64,000 bases of DNA from Cytospora piceicola (GCA_023375675.1 JALQBC010000017.1:726352-790351); one strand, 5' to 3'; shown: positions 22,991-37,102, counted from the stretch's first letter. Notes: generated from the sequence alone by a model not told the origin. Made by a program: numbers and translations.

Positions 22991-23599
22991 CAGGGCCTCA
23001 TGTGCTGAACATCATGGCGGTGTTAATTTAATCCTCTGGTTCTGGCCCCTGACCGGCCCGAATGGCGCTGAATCAAGTTTCTGATGGGCTTGTCTAGTGG
23101 AAGTCTAATAGGTCGAACCGACTGAACCGCCCCCCCCCCGCTGGGTCAGCCACTGACAGCGGTCCTACCCCAGAAACCCCCAAAGCATGTATCTATGTCG
23201 AGGTCCTTCTAACCTTGAAACGCCTGCTTGAGAACCCCGTCAGCCACGGAGTGTATGCTCGTTCCTGCCCTTCCGTGTAGATTAGGATTACTGTTGACTT
23301 TCCTTGGCCCTCTCAGAGCCTGTCAGGCTACTGCTTGCGTCGAAGCTGGACCTGATGCCCGACCAGAAATTGAGGGGCAAAACAGTATAGGGTTTCACAT
23401 TCTGTTGTGGCACATTAGACTCCATCATGTTTGATTCCGAACCGGGGCTCGTTGAGGTCAGAGCCTAGAACGTAGGCGACGTCAAGAAAAGAAGATTGGG
23501 GGGCCCTTTGACTTCCAAGGTTGTTATGGCGGGGGGTAGAGATTGCGATGCGCTGTTCAATATGAGATGCAAACTAGCCCAAGTTTCCACAATACAATA
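22991..23599. other. Intergenic spacer before the tRNA gene
   Basis: About 0.6 kb with a short poly-C tract near 23,130 and no recognisable gene. Confidence 0.6.
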
Positions 23600-23682
23600 G
23601 GGCATATGGTCTAGGGGTATGATATCTGCTTCGCAACTTTCGCAATTGCAGAGGGTCCCCGGTTCAAATCCGGGTATGTCCA
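23600..23682 (+). tRNA. tRNA-Ala(CGC) with an 11-nt intron
   Basis: A complete cloverleaf. The acceptor stem GGGCATA (23600-23606) pairs with TATGTCC (23675-23681) and includes the G3-U70 wobble pair, the universal alanine identity element. The discriminator is A73. The D-arm GGTCTAGGGGTATGAT contains the A box. The anticodon stem is TCTGC/GCAGA with loop TT-CGC-A, so the anticodon is CGC at 23632-23634. An 11-nt intron (23636-23646) sits at the canonical position after base 37. The T-arm CCCGG-TTCAAAT-CCGGG contains the B box. No CCA is encoded, as usual in eukaryotes. Confidence 0.93.
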
Positions 23683-23686
23683 CTTG

Positions 23687-23699
23687 TTTTTGTTTTTTT
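23687..23699 (+). terminator. RNA polymerase III terminator of tRNA-Ala
   Basis: Two T-runs (T5 then T7, separated by one G) begin 5 bp after the tRNA end, a standard Pol III stop signal. Confidence 0.85.
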
Positions 23700-24680
23700 G
23701 TTTCCCGATCTCCAATTGTACCTTGAATGCTGCTGGTCATTGGCTTACAGAAACATATGCGTCGATATATAGTCCATTAATCAAGGTGGACGACCGTCTT
23801 TTAGTTGTGTCGAAATGTGAGATAACCAATTCTCACGCGTCCGCTTGAACTAGGTATCCAGAACGCAGTGTCTACGTACTCTCATCAAGGAACCAGCGCA
23901 GTGACCGCCACTCGACGGTCCCAAAGGACAGAACTCTCTGGGCAGGCGAGATCATGATGGAATGACAGTCTGATATAATCTCGCTGCCTCTGCGACCCAA
24001 GGTTTCCAACCTTGCCAATCAATAATCCCACCCTTCAATTTTAGTCCACTATCGATGTTCCCCTTGTCGTTCCTGCTGTCCTGCTCGCGCGGCACATGCT
24101 GTGCTTCGTGTGCACTTGTGCGGCCGGCCTCTCCTCTCTGCCTCTTCCCCGTTTTGGGAAGTCCTCCTCGTCCTTTAGATGCATGTCATCTCTGCCCTGG
24201 GCTGTTCTATCCGTGGTCCATAACATAAGCCTTCCGCAATTCCTTTTCTAGTCATGTTCCTTCAAAGTTCTTGCCCGTTGCTACATCACACCCTCGCTCT
24301 ACACTTACATCAGCGGTGATGCACAGGAGACCTTGCCAAGGTGCTTCCTGTGACCTGTCTCCAGACATCTGAACTCGACACGAATGGCACTCCCGCCCAT
24401 CTCTTTGTCGGTACGCGGCTGCCTCGCCCCCTTGAGGCTGGACTTGCCTGTTCTTCCTTGCATACGTAGATAGTATCAGCTTGATTTCCACGTTAGATAG
24501 GGAAACAACGAAAGACTTTGCAGTGTATTGCTTGGGCCAAGAACACTGGCGTTTTCAACCTTGCAGCCTCGGTATGATACCGTTTTTGCACGCCCCCCCG
24601 CTTCCAATCGAGGACCCACTCAAGATACGATTGGTATTATAGTGCGCGACAATGTAACCTCTGCGGAAAGTGGATTTTAG
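23700..24680. other. Spacer between tRNA and repeat island
   Basis: About 1 kb of GC-normal sequence with only short unconvincing frames. It ends at the sharp transition into the AT-rich repeat block. Confidence 0.6.
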
Positions 24681-25080
24681 TGCTTTCGGTTAGGAAGGTT
24701 GTTGTTTGTTTTACAAGGCGGGCGCGAAAGCACATAGAAAGTTATGCCCTTAAGATCTGTGCCAACTGTTTTTAATTCTGATTAGCTATAAATTACAATT
24801 ATACTAATGCCTTCCGTTAGGAAGGTTAATGTTTGTTTTATAAGGCAGGCGAGTATACAGAAATTATACTTTTAAGATTTATACTACCTGTTTTTAATTC
24901 TAATTAGCTCTGAATTACAATACCTTCCGTTAAGAAGGTTAATATTTGTTTTACAAGGCGGGCAAGTATATAGAAAATTATTACCCTTAAGATTTATGCT
25001 ACCTGTTTTTAATTCTAATTAGCTCTGAATTATAATTATGCTGATTCGCTACAGTACCTGTCTAGAGGATCTGATTAGCT
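24681..25080 (+). repeat. M1 terminal units, three tandem copies (left arm of A)
   Basis: Three imperfect copies of a ~120-bp unit. Each starts with a TGCCTTCCGTTAGGAAGGTT-like hairpin and TGTTTGTTTTACAAGGCGGGC, and continues to CTGTTTTTAATTCTGATTAGC. Copies begin near 24,681, 24,810 and 24,921. Differences are largely C/T and G/A transitions, as RIP would make. The same unit, inverted, ends the right arm and recurs near 38.5, 38.7, 42.7 and 45.0 kb. Confidence 0.85.
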
Positions 25081-25204
25081 GTTGAAAGCAGTGTTTTTAG
25101 CCGTCGAACGGCTAAGAGAACTAGAGATTATAAGGCCTTTAATGCCTGCCGGAAGACTTACAGTCACTTTAAGGCCTACGATAAGGCCTAAGCCTACGAT
25201 AAGG

Positions 25205-25680
25205 CTCTTTACCGAAGTCTTTAGGTTTAAACTAAGATACACGCTCGAGTTTTAGTCGGATTAAAACGTACTTACCTAAATCTGAATTCTTAGAAAAAAA
25301 GCTATTAAACGGTATATTTTATTAAATCGTAGCCTTTAAATTAGGCTTACTATTAAAGCTAATAGTCTTAATTCCTTAGGTGTCTAAAGTTCTTAACCTG
25401 AACCCTAGCCTTTCCCTTCCTTTTTACTTACTTAAGCCTTTAGGTTTATACTAAGATATACGCTCGAGTTTTAATCCGATTAAAACATACTTACTTAAAT
25501 CAGGATCTGTAGAACAAGGGCTATTAAACGGTATATTTAATTAAATCGTAGCCCTTAAGGTAGGCTTACTATTAAAGCTAATAGTTTTAATTCTGTAGGT
25601 TCTTAAGGTTCTTAACCCGAACTATAGCCCTTCTTTCCCTTCCTCTTTACTAAAGGCTTATATAAGCCTTTAAATTCGAA
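25205..25680 (+). repeat. M2 subterminal units, two tandem copies (left arm of A)
   Basis: Two ~235-bp copies marked by CGCTCGAGTTTTA, then ATTAAACGGTATATTT, ATTAAAGCTAATAG and AACCCTAGCC-type blocks, ending TATAAGCCTTTA before the satellite. Inverted copies lie at about 31,563-32,035. Single copies lie at 36.8-37.0 and 44.1-44.7 kb. Confidence 0.8.
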
Positions 25681-25682
25681 TT

Positions 25683-26240
25683 AAGTAAGTAAGTAAGTAA
25701 GTAAGTAAGTTCGCTAGTAAATTAGCTAGTAAGTAAGTAAGTAGGTAAAGTTCGCTAGTAAATTAGCTAGTAAGTAAGTAAGTAGGTAAGTAAGTAAGTA
25801 GGTAAGTAAGTAAGTTAGTTAGTAAGTTTGTTAGTAAGTTATCTAGTAAGTAAATTCGCTATTAAGTAAGTAAATAAGTAAGTAAGTAGGTAGGTAAGTA
25901 AGTAAGATAGCTAGTAAAGTAGTTAGTAAAGTAGCTAATAATTTAGTTATTTAATTATTAACTAAGTAAGTAAATAAGTAAGTAAATTAGCTATTAGGTA
26001 AGTAAATAAGTAAGTAAGTATGTAAGTAAGTACGTAAGCTATCTAGTAAGTTCGCTATTAAGTAAGTAAGTAAGTTAGCTAGTAAGTTAGCTAGTAAGTT
26101 AGCTAGTAAGTTAGCTAGTAAATTAGCTAGTAAAGAAGTTAGTAAAGTAGCTAGTAATTTAGTTATCTAATTATTAAGTAAGTAAGTAAGTAAGTAAGTA
26201 TGTAAGTAAGTAAGTACGTAAGTAAGTAAGTATGTAAATA
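25683..26240 (+). repeat. Interrupted (GTAA)n satellite, M3 (left arm of A)
   Basis: A GTAA tetranucleotide array interspersed with GCTAGTAA, TTAGTTAGTAA and AATAAGTAA variants, about 560 bp. It is the mirror image of the TTAC array in the right arm. Confidence 0.95.
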
Positions 26241-26247
26241 AACATTT

Positions 26248-26329
26248 CGCCGCTTAAGGCTGCGGAGGAGATAATAGAGTAATGCCCGAAGGGCGTTACT
26301 CTATCGGATCTAGAGCAGCCTAAGCGGCG
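26248..26329. repeat. M4 GC-rich palindrome (left arm of A)
   Basis: An 82-bp near-perfect palindrome: outer arms CGCCGCTTAAGGCTGC / GCAGCCTAAGCGGCG, inner arms around the GCCCGAAGGGC core. A few transitions break the left inner arm relative to the other copies. Confidence 0.85.
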
Positions 26330-26340
26330 TATCTAGTTAT

Positions 26341-26402
26341 TAAGTTTCCGATCCTTTTTAACAGAAGGCCTTCTGGGCAGGCGGTTTTACCGCCGTTTCC
26401 TA
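26341..26402 (+). repeat. M5 hairpin-rich unit (left arm of A)
   Basis: A ~60-bp unit with AGAAGGCCTTCT and GGCGGTTTTACCGCC inverted repeats. It marks the boundary of the loop. Inverted counterpart at 29,021-29,080. Confidence 0.8.
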
Positions 26403-26490
26403 ATAGAAATTACTAACTAACTAAGACTCAAGTTAAAATTCTAGTAATTAAAGACTAACTAACTTTATAACTAAACTTAGTTACTAAAGA

Positions 26491-28640
26491 CTAATAATCA
26501 ATTTTCCAACCCCGTCTGCGATAGATACTAACAATCCAAAATATCATATAAGCGCTAATCACCATTATGCAGAATGGTATAGCTGTTATTGCCCATAGTT
26601 TGAGAGACTCTGTTAGATCATGTAATTCCGAGCTTTTTATCAATAACGCTGTAATGACTGGAGCACGGAGTGCAATCCAGACAAATCCTAGCCCGCGGAG
26701 GATGTTCCAACCCTTTATAATACGCTCATCACGGGTACCTGCGTAGGGGTATAGAAGAGCTGGTTTACTGATTTCGAGCAGTCCAGATACGTGACGTTGG
26801 CACTCTTCCACTTGATTTCGCACATTGGAGAAGTCCTTTTGGTAGGGATTCGCAAAATGGAAGGCGTCAAATTCGCGTGGTCCCACTGTCGACAGATGCT
26901 CCCTGTGTCTTCCTAAGTCCACTGGATATCTCAGGATGCGGATTCCATGCTCAAGGTTATCAACGTCTCGAAGCATATCGGGGATGACGGAAACAAGTAG
27001 GTGGTGCCACCAAAGGACCTTGTGAGTCGTTGGCTCAGGAGCGTCCTCTGAATATGAATAGTTGGACCGGAACATATCCGAAGCGGTTTGGTTGAGGCCT
27101 TCTTGGATATAATTGGTCAGGGTCAGCCATTCGTTGCAGATGAGGTGGAAAAGGACGAGCGTTGGAATCCATGTGGGTGTGAACGCATTGCCGAAACCGT
27201 GGGGGCACAATTCTTCTGGTCTCTTGGCCCAGTATATGAATTCATCGAAGACGTTGTCACTTGGCGGCGCTTCATACTGACCTCCCCGATCCAGTTGGTT
27301 CGAACACAGGTTGGGAGGCCGGGTCCAGTCTTGATGCTTTCGCCACCTGCACAGGGGAACACCGCTCCTGACAGTGGGATCAAGAAGAAGTATAGCGACT
27401 CCAGGCTTGTTCTCCTTCCTAGGGCCACTTGTCTCGTCGCCTTGTTCGCCGGGCATCTGTGCCCAGAGTGCTGCCCTGGTTTGCATGATTCCGACTTGGA
27501 TGCTTCCGACTGAGTCCCCGGTAAAGTCCCCGGTGGAGTCCCCGGTAAAGTCCCCGGTGGAGTCCCCGGTGGAGTCCCCGTTGATGTCCCCGTTGATGTC
27601 CCCGTTGATGTCCCCGTTGGAGTCCCCGTTGATGTCCCCGTTGATGTCCCCGTTGATGTCCCCGTTGGAGAAGCCGAAGGTGCTCTGACCAACCATGGGA
27701 ACTTGCTGGAGTACGCGAAGGACGTTAAAGTTTTCAGCTTGCTTGGCCCCTTTATCGAACTCTTCTTCGTCGCGGAAATACCTGGATCTTATGTAGCGTA
27801 TGCTAAACCAAGTCTGCTGTTTTGAAACTACTCTGAGGTTCGGTGGGTCTCGCCACCATTCCTCTGTTGTGTCATACATTAGCTTTCGACTGACAAGATG
27901 CGAATCAGCCCAACGTACCAAAATTGTACCGGGCTGAGTCGACTATATGCTCTCTGAAAAAGGATGGGTCAACTTTGAGGTGGTAACCCAGGGCTTCAAC
28001 GACACAGCGCGACAAGTCTTCGACCACAAAGAGCCGAAACCTGATGGAGGGATCGTCTGCAAGGTTCCTCGACAAAGCCATTTCCAGCTCTTTTGAATCT
28101 TCGAATACTGTGGTCTGTACCTGTGCATCATTTGTTGGGTATTCCACGAGACAGACGCGCGTACGCTGTATGCGATCTGCTTGCTGTTCCTCTGGGGAAA
28201 AGTTAGCATGTCAAATCCCCTCACGGCAAGCCTCTCGTGGAGTACCCTGGATCAGATATCGCGGACATCTGGAGATTACCTCACTTACCTCTCCTGGAAA
28301 TATCTAGTGAGTATCCGCCCGGCGTACCTGGCAACCATCTCATAGGTACCGTCCCTGCATCCATGAAGTCCGCGAGTAGCTGTAGATGATCCCAGTGACC
28401 GGACAAGGTTCTGACATAACGCAAATAAGGACCACTGTAGGAAGTTAGCGTCTTGTAACCATTCATATTGAAGCGTGTAGCTCCTGAGGAACGTTCGTAC
28501 GGTTTGCCACCAGCAATAACCCAGCCATACGGGCCATTTCTCCACTCGTCCAGGTCTTCTTGATCACCCGGCCATTGGCCCGTACTCGTCACATTGAGAG
28601 GTAAAGTATAACTAGGCAACTGTCTTAATCTAAGACGCAT
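26491..28640 (-). CDS. Cargo gene: uncharacterised 670-aa protein with two C-terminal membrane helices
   Basis: Three exons, 28640-28289, 28191-27930 and 27889-26491, join in phase to give 670 aa starting MRLRLRQLPSYTLPL. Intron 1 is 97 bp with GTAAGT, branch GCTAAC and CCCCAG. Intron 2 is only 40 bp (GTACAA...TGTCAG) and is the weaker call. Residues about 60-240 (VVEDLSRCVVEALGYH, DPSFFREHI, EEWWRDPPNLR, WFSIRYIRSRYF) match a large fungal family of unknown function whose members often end in CorA-like double membrane helices. Here two helices lie near 605-625 and 640-665. A 12-bp in-frame minisatellite codes NGDI/TGDS repeats in the middle. Base composition is normal and the frame is intact, unlike the RIP-altered arms around it. 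Whether it transports anything is unknown. Confidence 0.7.
27511..27666 (-). repeat. In-frame 12-bp minisatellite in the cargo gene
   Basis: Thirteen 12-bp units code for four-residue repeats: eight NGDI/NGDS followed by five TGDS/TGDF. Units keep the reading frame exactly, so copy-number change would alter linker length without breaking the protein. Confidence 0.92.
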
Positions 28641-29020
28641 GGCTGCTAACAGCTTGATGATTGTTAAGTCTGCAAATGAATGCGCGCTTTTAAAGTTGAC
28701 GAAAGTTAGTTGGAGCCTTACGATACGTGAGAGTGCGGAGGTGATCGCATAAGTCACATGAGGGGATTGCTATTAGCGGCGATTAAGGACTCCGAAAGTC
28801 GAGTGGGGGTAGGACCTTGTGGTGCTGTGGCCCGTGCATCCTAGCCATATAAGCAAAGTTAGAGGCTAATTTGGCCGTTTTAAAACTTAAACTGATTAAT
28901 AATACAATAACCTCTTCAAGTATTTTAGCCCCCTTTTAAATTTACCGATCTTAAAGAATTAGTAAAGATTAATAAAAAGGAGCTATTAAGAACTATATAT
29001 AAATATAATAATATAATACT
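28641..29020. other. Upstream region of the cargo gene inside element A
   Basis: About 380 bp. GC-normal up to about 28,850, then AT-rich. It must contain the cargo promoter if the gene is expressed. No further gene seen. Confidence 0.5.
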
Positions 29021-29080
29021 GGGGAACGGCGGTAGGACCGCCTGCCGAGAAGGCCTTCCGTTAGGAAGGATCGGAAATTT
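29021..29080 (-). repeat. M5 hairpin-rich unit (right arm of A)
   Basis: Contains GGCGGTAGGACCGCC, AAGGCCTT and CCTTCCGTTAGGAAGG inverted repeats. It is the mirror copy of 26,341-26,402 and less altered. Confidence 0.85.
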
Positions 29081-29108
29081 AATAGCTATTTAGTTAGATA
29101 GTTAGATA

Positions 29109-29190
29109 CGCCGCTTAGGCTGCTCCGGATCCGATAGAGTAACGCCCTTCGGGCGTTACTCTATCGTCTTCTCTACAGCCTTAAACAGCG
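29109..29190. repeat. M4 GC-rich palindrome (right arm of A)
   Basis: 82 bp. The inner 33 bp (29133-29165) is a perfect palindrome: GATAGAGTAACGCCC, 3-nt centre, then the inverse. Outer arms are CGCCGCTTAGGCTG against a partly decayed ACAGCCTTAAACAGCG. Confidence 0.9.
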
Positions 29191-29194
29191 AAAT

Positions 29195-31562
<2,368 letters not shown>

Positions 31563-31564
<2 letters not shown>

Positions 31565-32170
31565 TTCGAATCTAAAGGCTTATATAAGCCTTCGGTAAAG
31601 AAGAAGAAAGGGAAGGGCTAGGGTTCGGGTTAAGAACCTAAGAAACCTAAGAAACCTAGGGAATTAGAGCTATTAGCTTTAATACTAAGCCCACCTTAAG
31701 GGCTACGATTTAATTAAATATACCGTTTAATAGCCCTTCTTCTACAGATTTAGTTTTGGTTAGTTTTATTTAATCGGATTAAAACTTAAGCGTGCATCTT
31801 AATATAAACTTAAAGGCCTAGGTAAGTGAAGAGGAAGGGAAAGGCTAGGGTTCGGGTTAAAAACCTAAGAACCTACAGAATTAAAACTGTTAGCTTTAAT
31901 ACTAAGCCTACCTTAAGGGCTACGATTTAATTAAATATACCGTTTAATAGCCCTGTTTCTACAGATTCAGATTTAGGTAAGTACGTCTTAATCGGATTAA
32001 AACTCGAGCGTGTATCTTAGTTCGAACCTAAAGTCTGCTGTAAAGGGCCTTATCGTAGGCTTTATTGTAATCGGCCTTATCGTAGGCCTTAAAGTAACCG
32101 TAAGCCTTCCGGCAGGCATTAAAGGCTTTATAATTATTAGTACATTTAGTTACGGAACGACTAGAATTAC
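31563..32170 (-). repeat. M2 subterminal units (right arm of A)
   Basis: Inverted copies of the left-arm M2 units, starting TTCGAATCTAAAGGCTTATA and repeating at about 31,800, followed by the AAGGCCTTAT/CTTCCGGCAGGCATTAAAGG segment that links M2 to M1. Confidence 0.8.
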
Positions 32171-32343
32171 TGCTTTCAACAGCTAATCAGATCCTTTAGA
32201 CAGGTGCTATAGCGAATCAGTATAATTATAATTCAGAGCTAATCAGAATTAAAAACAGGTAGCATATATCTTAAAGGCAACAATTTTCTATTATACTCGC
32301 CTGCCTTATAAAACAAACATTAACCTTCTTAACAGAAGGTATA
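32170..32343 (-). repeat. M1 terminal unit (right end of A)
   Basis: Inverted M1: CTGCTTTCAACAGCTAATCAG, then the CAGAGCTAATCAGAATTAAAAAC-type block, ending AACATTAACCTTCTTAACAGAAGGT. The terminal hairpin is partly destroyed by transitions. Confidence 0.8.
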
Positions 32344-34313
32344 TTTTATAAGTATATTCTTTAAAGCTATAAAAGCTTTTATAATAGCTATAGCTATAAA
32401 CGCGGTCTTATTAACAATAGTATTTTTTATATTACTAATAATAGCTATATATACTATTTTTTTAACCTATAAGTAAATTACTAAAGAATAGTATTTTTAT
32501 AAATAGTAAATTTAACTTAATAGCTTATATTATCGTTATAGCTAAAAGGATAAATATTAATACTAAACTACTATATATTAATAAAGTAAAATATATCTTA
32601 GACTTAAATATAGTATATTATACTATATAAAGCTTTAAACTTATAATAGATATTTACTTAAGTAATATCGACTTAAAGATAATTAATATTATAGATTCCG
32701 ATACTTATACGCTATTTATATTATAAGGATTTATAGGTATTACCTTACTTAGTAATTTCTTAATAATTATAATAGAAAATAGTATATATATATACTTTAT
32801 TAACTTATAAAAGGCTATTATACTTTAATAAATTATTAAGAAATACCTTATTATATAAAAGTATAAAAGACTATTAGATATACCGGAAGATTAAATAATA
32901 AAGGTACCTTTCTTTAATAGCTAATAAAAGGCTAAGCTTAATCGACCTCGGTATCTAGTAGCCTATCGAAATAAAAAGTTTATCGATTAAATATATAATA
33001 ATTTATAAGAAAATAATCGACTTAATTTTATAGATAATCTCTGCTCTTTCTTTATCTTAGTATTTATTATTTAAAGGAAGGTATATAACTAAAAGAAAGG
33101 TTATATAGTAACAGACTTATAACTATTTAATAAATAGGCTATACTTAATAGTTATCCTTTACCTTTATAAGCGGATATTATTAACTTACTTTATAGTAAA
33201 ACAATATTATAATAATTAATATTATAGCTTTTTTCTTTTAATTTCCGGTATATCTAATATATTATAATCGTTTTACTATAGTTAGCTACTATAAACTAAA
33301 GCAGTTATATATAGCTTTAATAGGATTTTATAATTCGCTTACGTATATATAGCAATTTATAGATCTTTTTTTATACTTTTATTAACATTTTATTTACGCT
33401 TTTATTAATAATATTATTATCTTTTCTAATATATTCGATAACTATATATATTATTTTAATATGATTTTAAGCTTATTAAATCGTTAAGGTATATCTTTAT
33501 TACCGATAAAGACTTATATCAGGTAGTTATTAGTTAATCTCTTAAAATCTTATATTAACGTATTAAGCTAAACTATTATAAAGGAGAGAATTAAAGTATT
33601 TCGTAGTATAAAGTTCTTTAAAATATTAAAAGACTTAAAAACGTATTTAAAAGCTACTAGATTTTTATATACTATAATTTTATACTATATTTAGCTTTTA
33701 ACGCCTTTTTAAGCTTATAAAGTTACTTTATTAATAAAAGGTTATAAAACTAACTAGTTAATTATAAGTAATAAAGATAAGTAATAAGCTTACGTTCGGT
33801 ATACGCGTTATAATCTTATAAATAAAAAGTTAATATTGTTTTAAAACTTATAGGCTTTTATTTATAATAAATTATATATTTATTATATAGATCTGAAAAA
33901 GAAGTTATGTTTTTAAGTAAACGGCTACCTTTAATAAGGTTTTAGTATTATAATATTTTAGTTAAAAGATAGCTATTAATAGCAGTTAAGGCAGACTATT
34001 TCTTTTACTACTATTCTACTAATATTATTCTTAAGCCGGTATCTTATTAAAGCTAAAATAAACTATAAACTATTAAAATAAAATGTTACTTACTTAGTTT
34101 AAGTAACGTGCTATTTATATATAATAATCTTATTTAACTGTGTTAGCCGGTAGTAGTATTAACTAATTATAATATTATTAAAGGTATAAATAATTAAATA
34201 AGTTTTAATACGTTTTTTATTAACTAAGCGAACCGATAGCTAGTTAACGCGTCGATTTACTTTAATAAGTTCTAATTTAATATTTATTATTTAATAGAAC
34301 TGTTATAGTTATA

Positions 34314-34397
34314 AGGCGAACGGAAGCGGGGCTAGTAACAAGGTTAAGGTTATATACTAACCCTGCTACTAGCCTTATCGATAAGCTTTCCGAATCG
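34314..34397. repeat. Imperfect inverted repeat in the RIP region
   Basis: AGGCGAACGGAAGC...GGGGCTAGTAACAAGG faces CCCTGCTACTAGCC...GCTTTCCGAATCGCCT about 30 bp on. The arms are about 30 bp with transition differences. It could be the abutting ends of two decayed DNA transposons or a MITE. Confidence 0.5.
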
Positions 34398-34596
34398 CCT
34401 GTATATTAGTTTAAATAGCTAGGCTTTAAGCTTTAAGTTCTGTTTCTTCTCTTTTTTCTTTCGATAAGTAAAACCTTTTCGATAATTAACGATATTACAT
34501 AATCGAAATCAAGCCTTTATACCGTAATTAACTTAATTACCGTTATAATTATCGAAACTTAAATACCTTTATAGCTTAAGAAAGCTGTATAAATAA

Positions 34597-34857
34597 ATAT
34601 CTATAATAAAGATAAATAAAACAATAGCTAAAGGCGCGAACGACGCGTTTAACGTCGAAATACTTAGATTATTCGGTAATACTTTTAATCTTATAACCTG
34701 CCGTTACGATAATATAACCGAGAGGCTTAATTCTAAGCTTAAGTCTAACTTTAAGCTTATTATAGAACTAGTTAAAAAGGTTAGGTTTTCTTTAGCTAAC
34801 GTTAATAAGGTAATACTTTATAATAATAAACGTCTGAAAATCTACCTTTATCGATAA
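34597..34857 (+). pseudogene. Relic open frame in RIP-altered DNA
   Basis: 86 codons without stop in sequence where a stop is expected about every 11 codons. There is no ATG and the codons are strongly A/T-biased. The peptide (fragments DAFNVEILRLFGNTF, RYDNITERLNSKLKS) looks like a soluble alpha-helical protein whose Asp/Glu codons have partly become Asn/Lys. No family recognised. Confidence 0.35.
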
Positions 34858-37102
34858 TCCTTTAAAGCCGTTCGATAAACGATTAATATATAACCGCTAC
34901 CTTTTAAACGTTAAAACGTAATAGTAATAACGCCGATAATAACGATAACGCGGTAGCTAGTAGTATTAAACTTACTAACCCTACGTCGGTGTCTTTTAAA
35001 AAGCATCTCGAGTACTTGTTTTAATTACTCTTTTTACTTAGATAAAAATAATATATAACGAAGTTTTACTACCTATACTTATCCCGACGTAATTAAACCT
35101 AAATATTATCCTTTTCGTTTTTTTCCTTTATTTTTATAGCCGACGGTTATTTAAAAGTATAAGCTTTCGGGCTTACTTTTAATTAATTTTAACGTAATAA
35201 GGCCGGTAGCTTTTAGTCTTTTATAAAGGTTATTTATTTTTACGATATTTAATATCTGCTTTATAAATCGAATATAAGTTTTTTCGGTTTTTTTAAATTC
35301 TTTAATTTAATTTAACTAAAGATATTTTAAAGAATATATCGACGTTTAAAACTATATACTTTTAAGCCGTTTAAATATAAAACTTACCGGAACCGAGGTT
35401 TATACCTGTTAGATATTAAAGATATAAACTAAAGAAAGTAAAGTAAATACTTAAGCTATAACGTCTAATACCGAATTTTACCGATTAATTCTACTTTTAT
35501 TATAATATACGATAGATCGATAACGTTATAGAGATAAGCCTATAAAAGAGGAGGTTTTTTTACTTATTATTAAACCGAATACTTATTTAAAACGAAGAAA
35601 TATAAAAAAGAAACGAGTCTTTACAGTCGAATATAACCTTATAGTTTACCGGTATTATACTAATTAAATTAAAAATCTAAGTTTTAAGCTATTTTTTCTT
35701 TAAAAAACTTAGAAAATATTATATATAAATAACTAAACGGTTAACTAGTAAAAAAAACAGGTTTTTTAAAAAGACTAAAAAAAAAAAGGATTATTATAAT
35801 AGTTATACCGTTTAATAATAGTATTAATTAAATCTGTTTTACGTTTTATTTCTTAAAATATTTTATTTAAAGTATTTTTTTTATTCCGATAAGTATTAAA
35901 ATAACTAATATTTATCTATTTTTATTATTATTATCTCGGACTTATATTAAGTACTTTTTCCGGTAAATTTAAGATTAATTAAGTATTTTTAGGTTTTATT
36001 TAATACTTTACTAATAGAAAAAAAGGTTTAATATATTTTTTTATTTTATCTTTTTTCTTTAAGTTTATAATTATAGTATATTAAATACCTTTATCTGTTT
36101 TAAATAATAATTTAATATTATATAGTAAAGTTAACTATATCGACAGGTTTAATTAAATAACTAACGAAAAAACAAAGATTAAAGATAAGCTGAAAAAAAC
36201 GTTAAAAAGAAAAAGATAAAAAAAACTAAATTATTTAAATAAAAGATAAAGAAAAACAATATTAATAAAAGATTAACTAACCTTTTTTACTCCTTTAAAA
36301 AAAAAGATTAATAGGACCTTTATACTTTTTAATTAACCTTAAATACCGACGTATCTCTTTTTAGCTTTTTTATTAATATAATACTTAAGCTTGTTTATTA
36401 GTATTTTACTAATCGAAAAGATTTAAATATTTAGTTTTAAACTTTTCAATAATATTAATATTACCGATTATCTTAAACGTTATAATATTATTTAATTAAT
36501 TCTAAAGATTTTTAATTAATATATTTTAAAAATTTTAAAAATAATAGTTATAAGATTAAAAATAATAACAGACTTTATAATATAAATATCGAACGTTTAA
36601 ACTTAAGCTAATTAAAAGAAATAATTAAAGTAAGCGTATAAATATTACGATCGTTAATAGCTTTATACTTTAAATTAAGAAAAAAGAGCTTTTATTTCTA
36701 TTTATATTATTAACTTTTTAAAGTTACTTCGCTTTACTATTTTAAAATATAATTAACTTTTTATAAAGGCCGGGAAACGAGATTATTAAACTTAGATAGA
36801 GTTTTAAGATAAACTCTAAAAGTGCTATTAAAGGGTATATTCGATTAAATCGTAGCCTTTAACGTAGGCTTACTATTAAAGCTAATAGTTCTAATTCTGT
36901 AAGTTCTTAAGGTTCTTAACCCGAACCCTAGCCTTTCCCTCCTTTCTTCTTTACCGAAGGCTTATATAAGCCTTTAGATTCGAATTAAGTAAGTAATTAA
37001 GTAGGTAAATAAGCTAGTAAATAAGTAAGTAAGTAAAGTAAGCTAATAAGCTAGTAATTAAGTTTATTAGTAAATACGTTAGCTAATAAGTAAGTAAGTA
37101 AA

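Larger units (their letters stand above)
32344..36814. other. RIP-degraded AT-rich region without intact genes
   Basis: 4.5 kb with TpA in great excess and CpA/TpG almost absent while CpG remains, the pattern of RIP with CpA preference. All frames are broken by many TAA/TAG codons except one relic. These are probably remains of transposons not recognisable by eye. Confidence 0.75.

Noticed and set aside
24041..24491. Two short minus-strand frames before the repeat island
   Set aside because: Low complexity and unconvincing starts; no similarity recognised.
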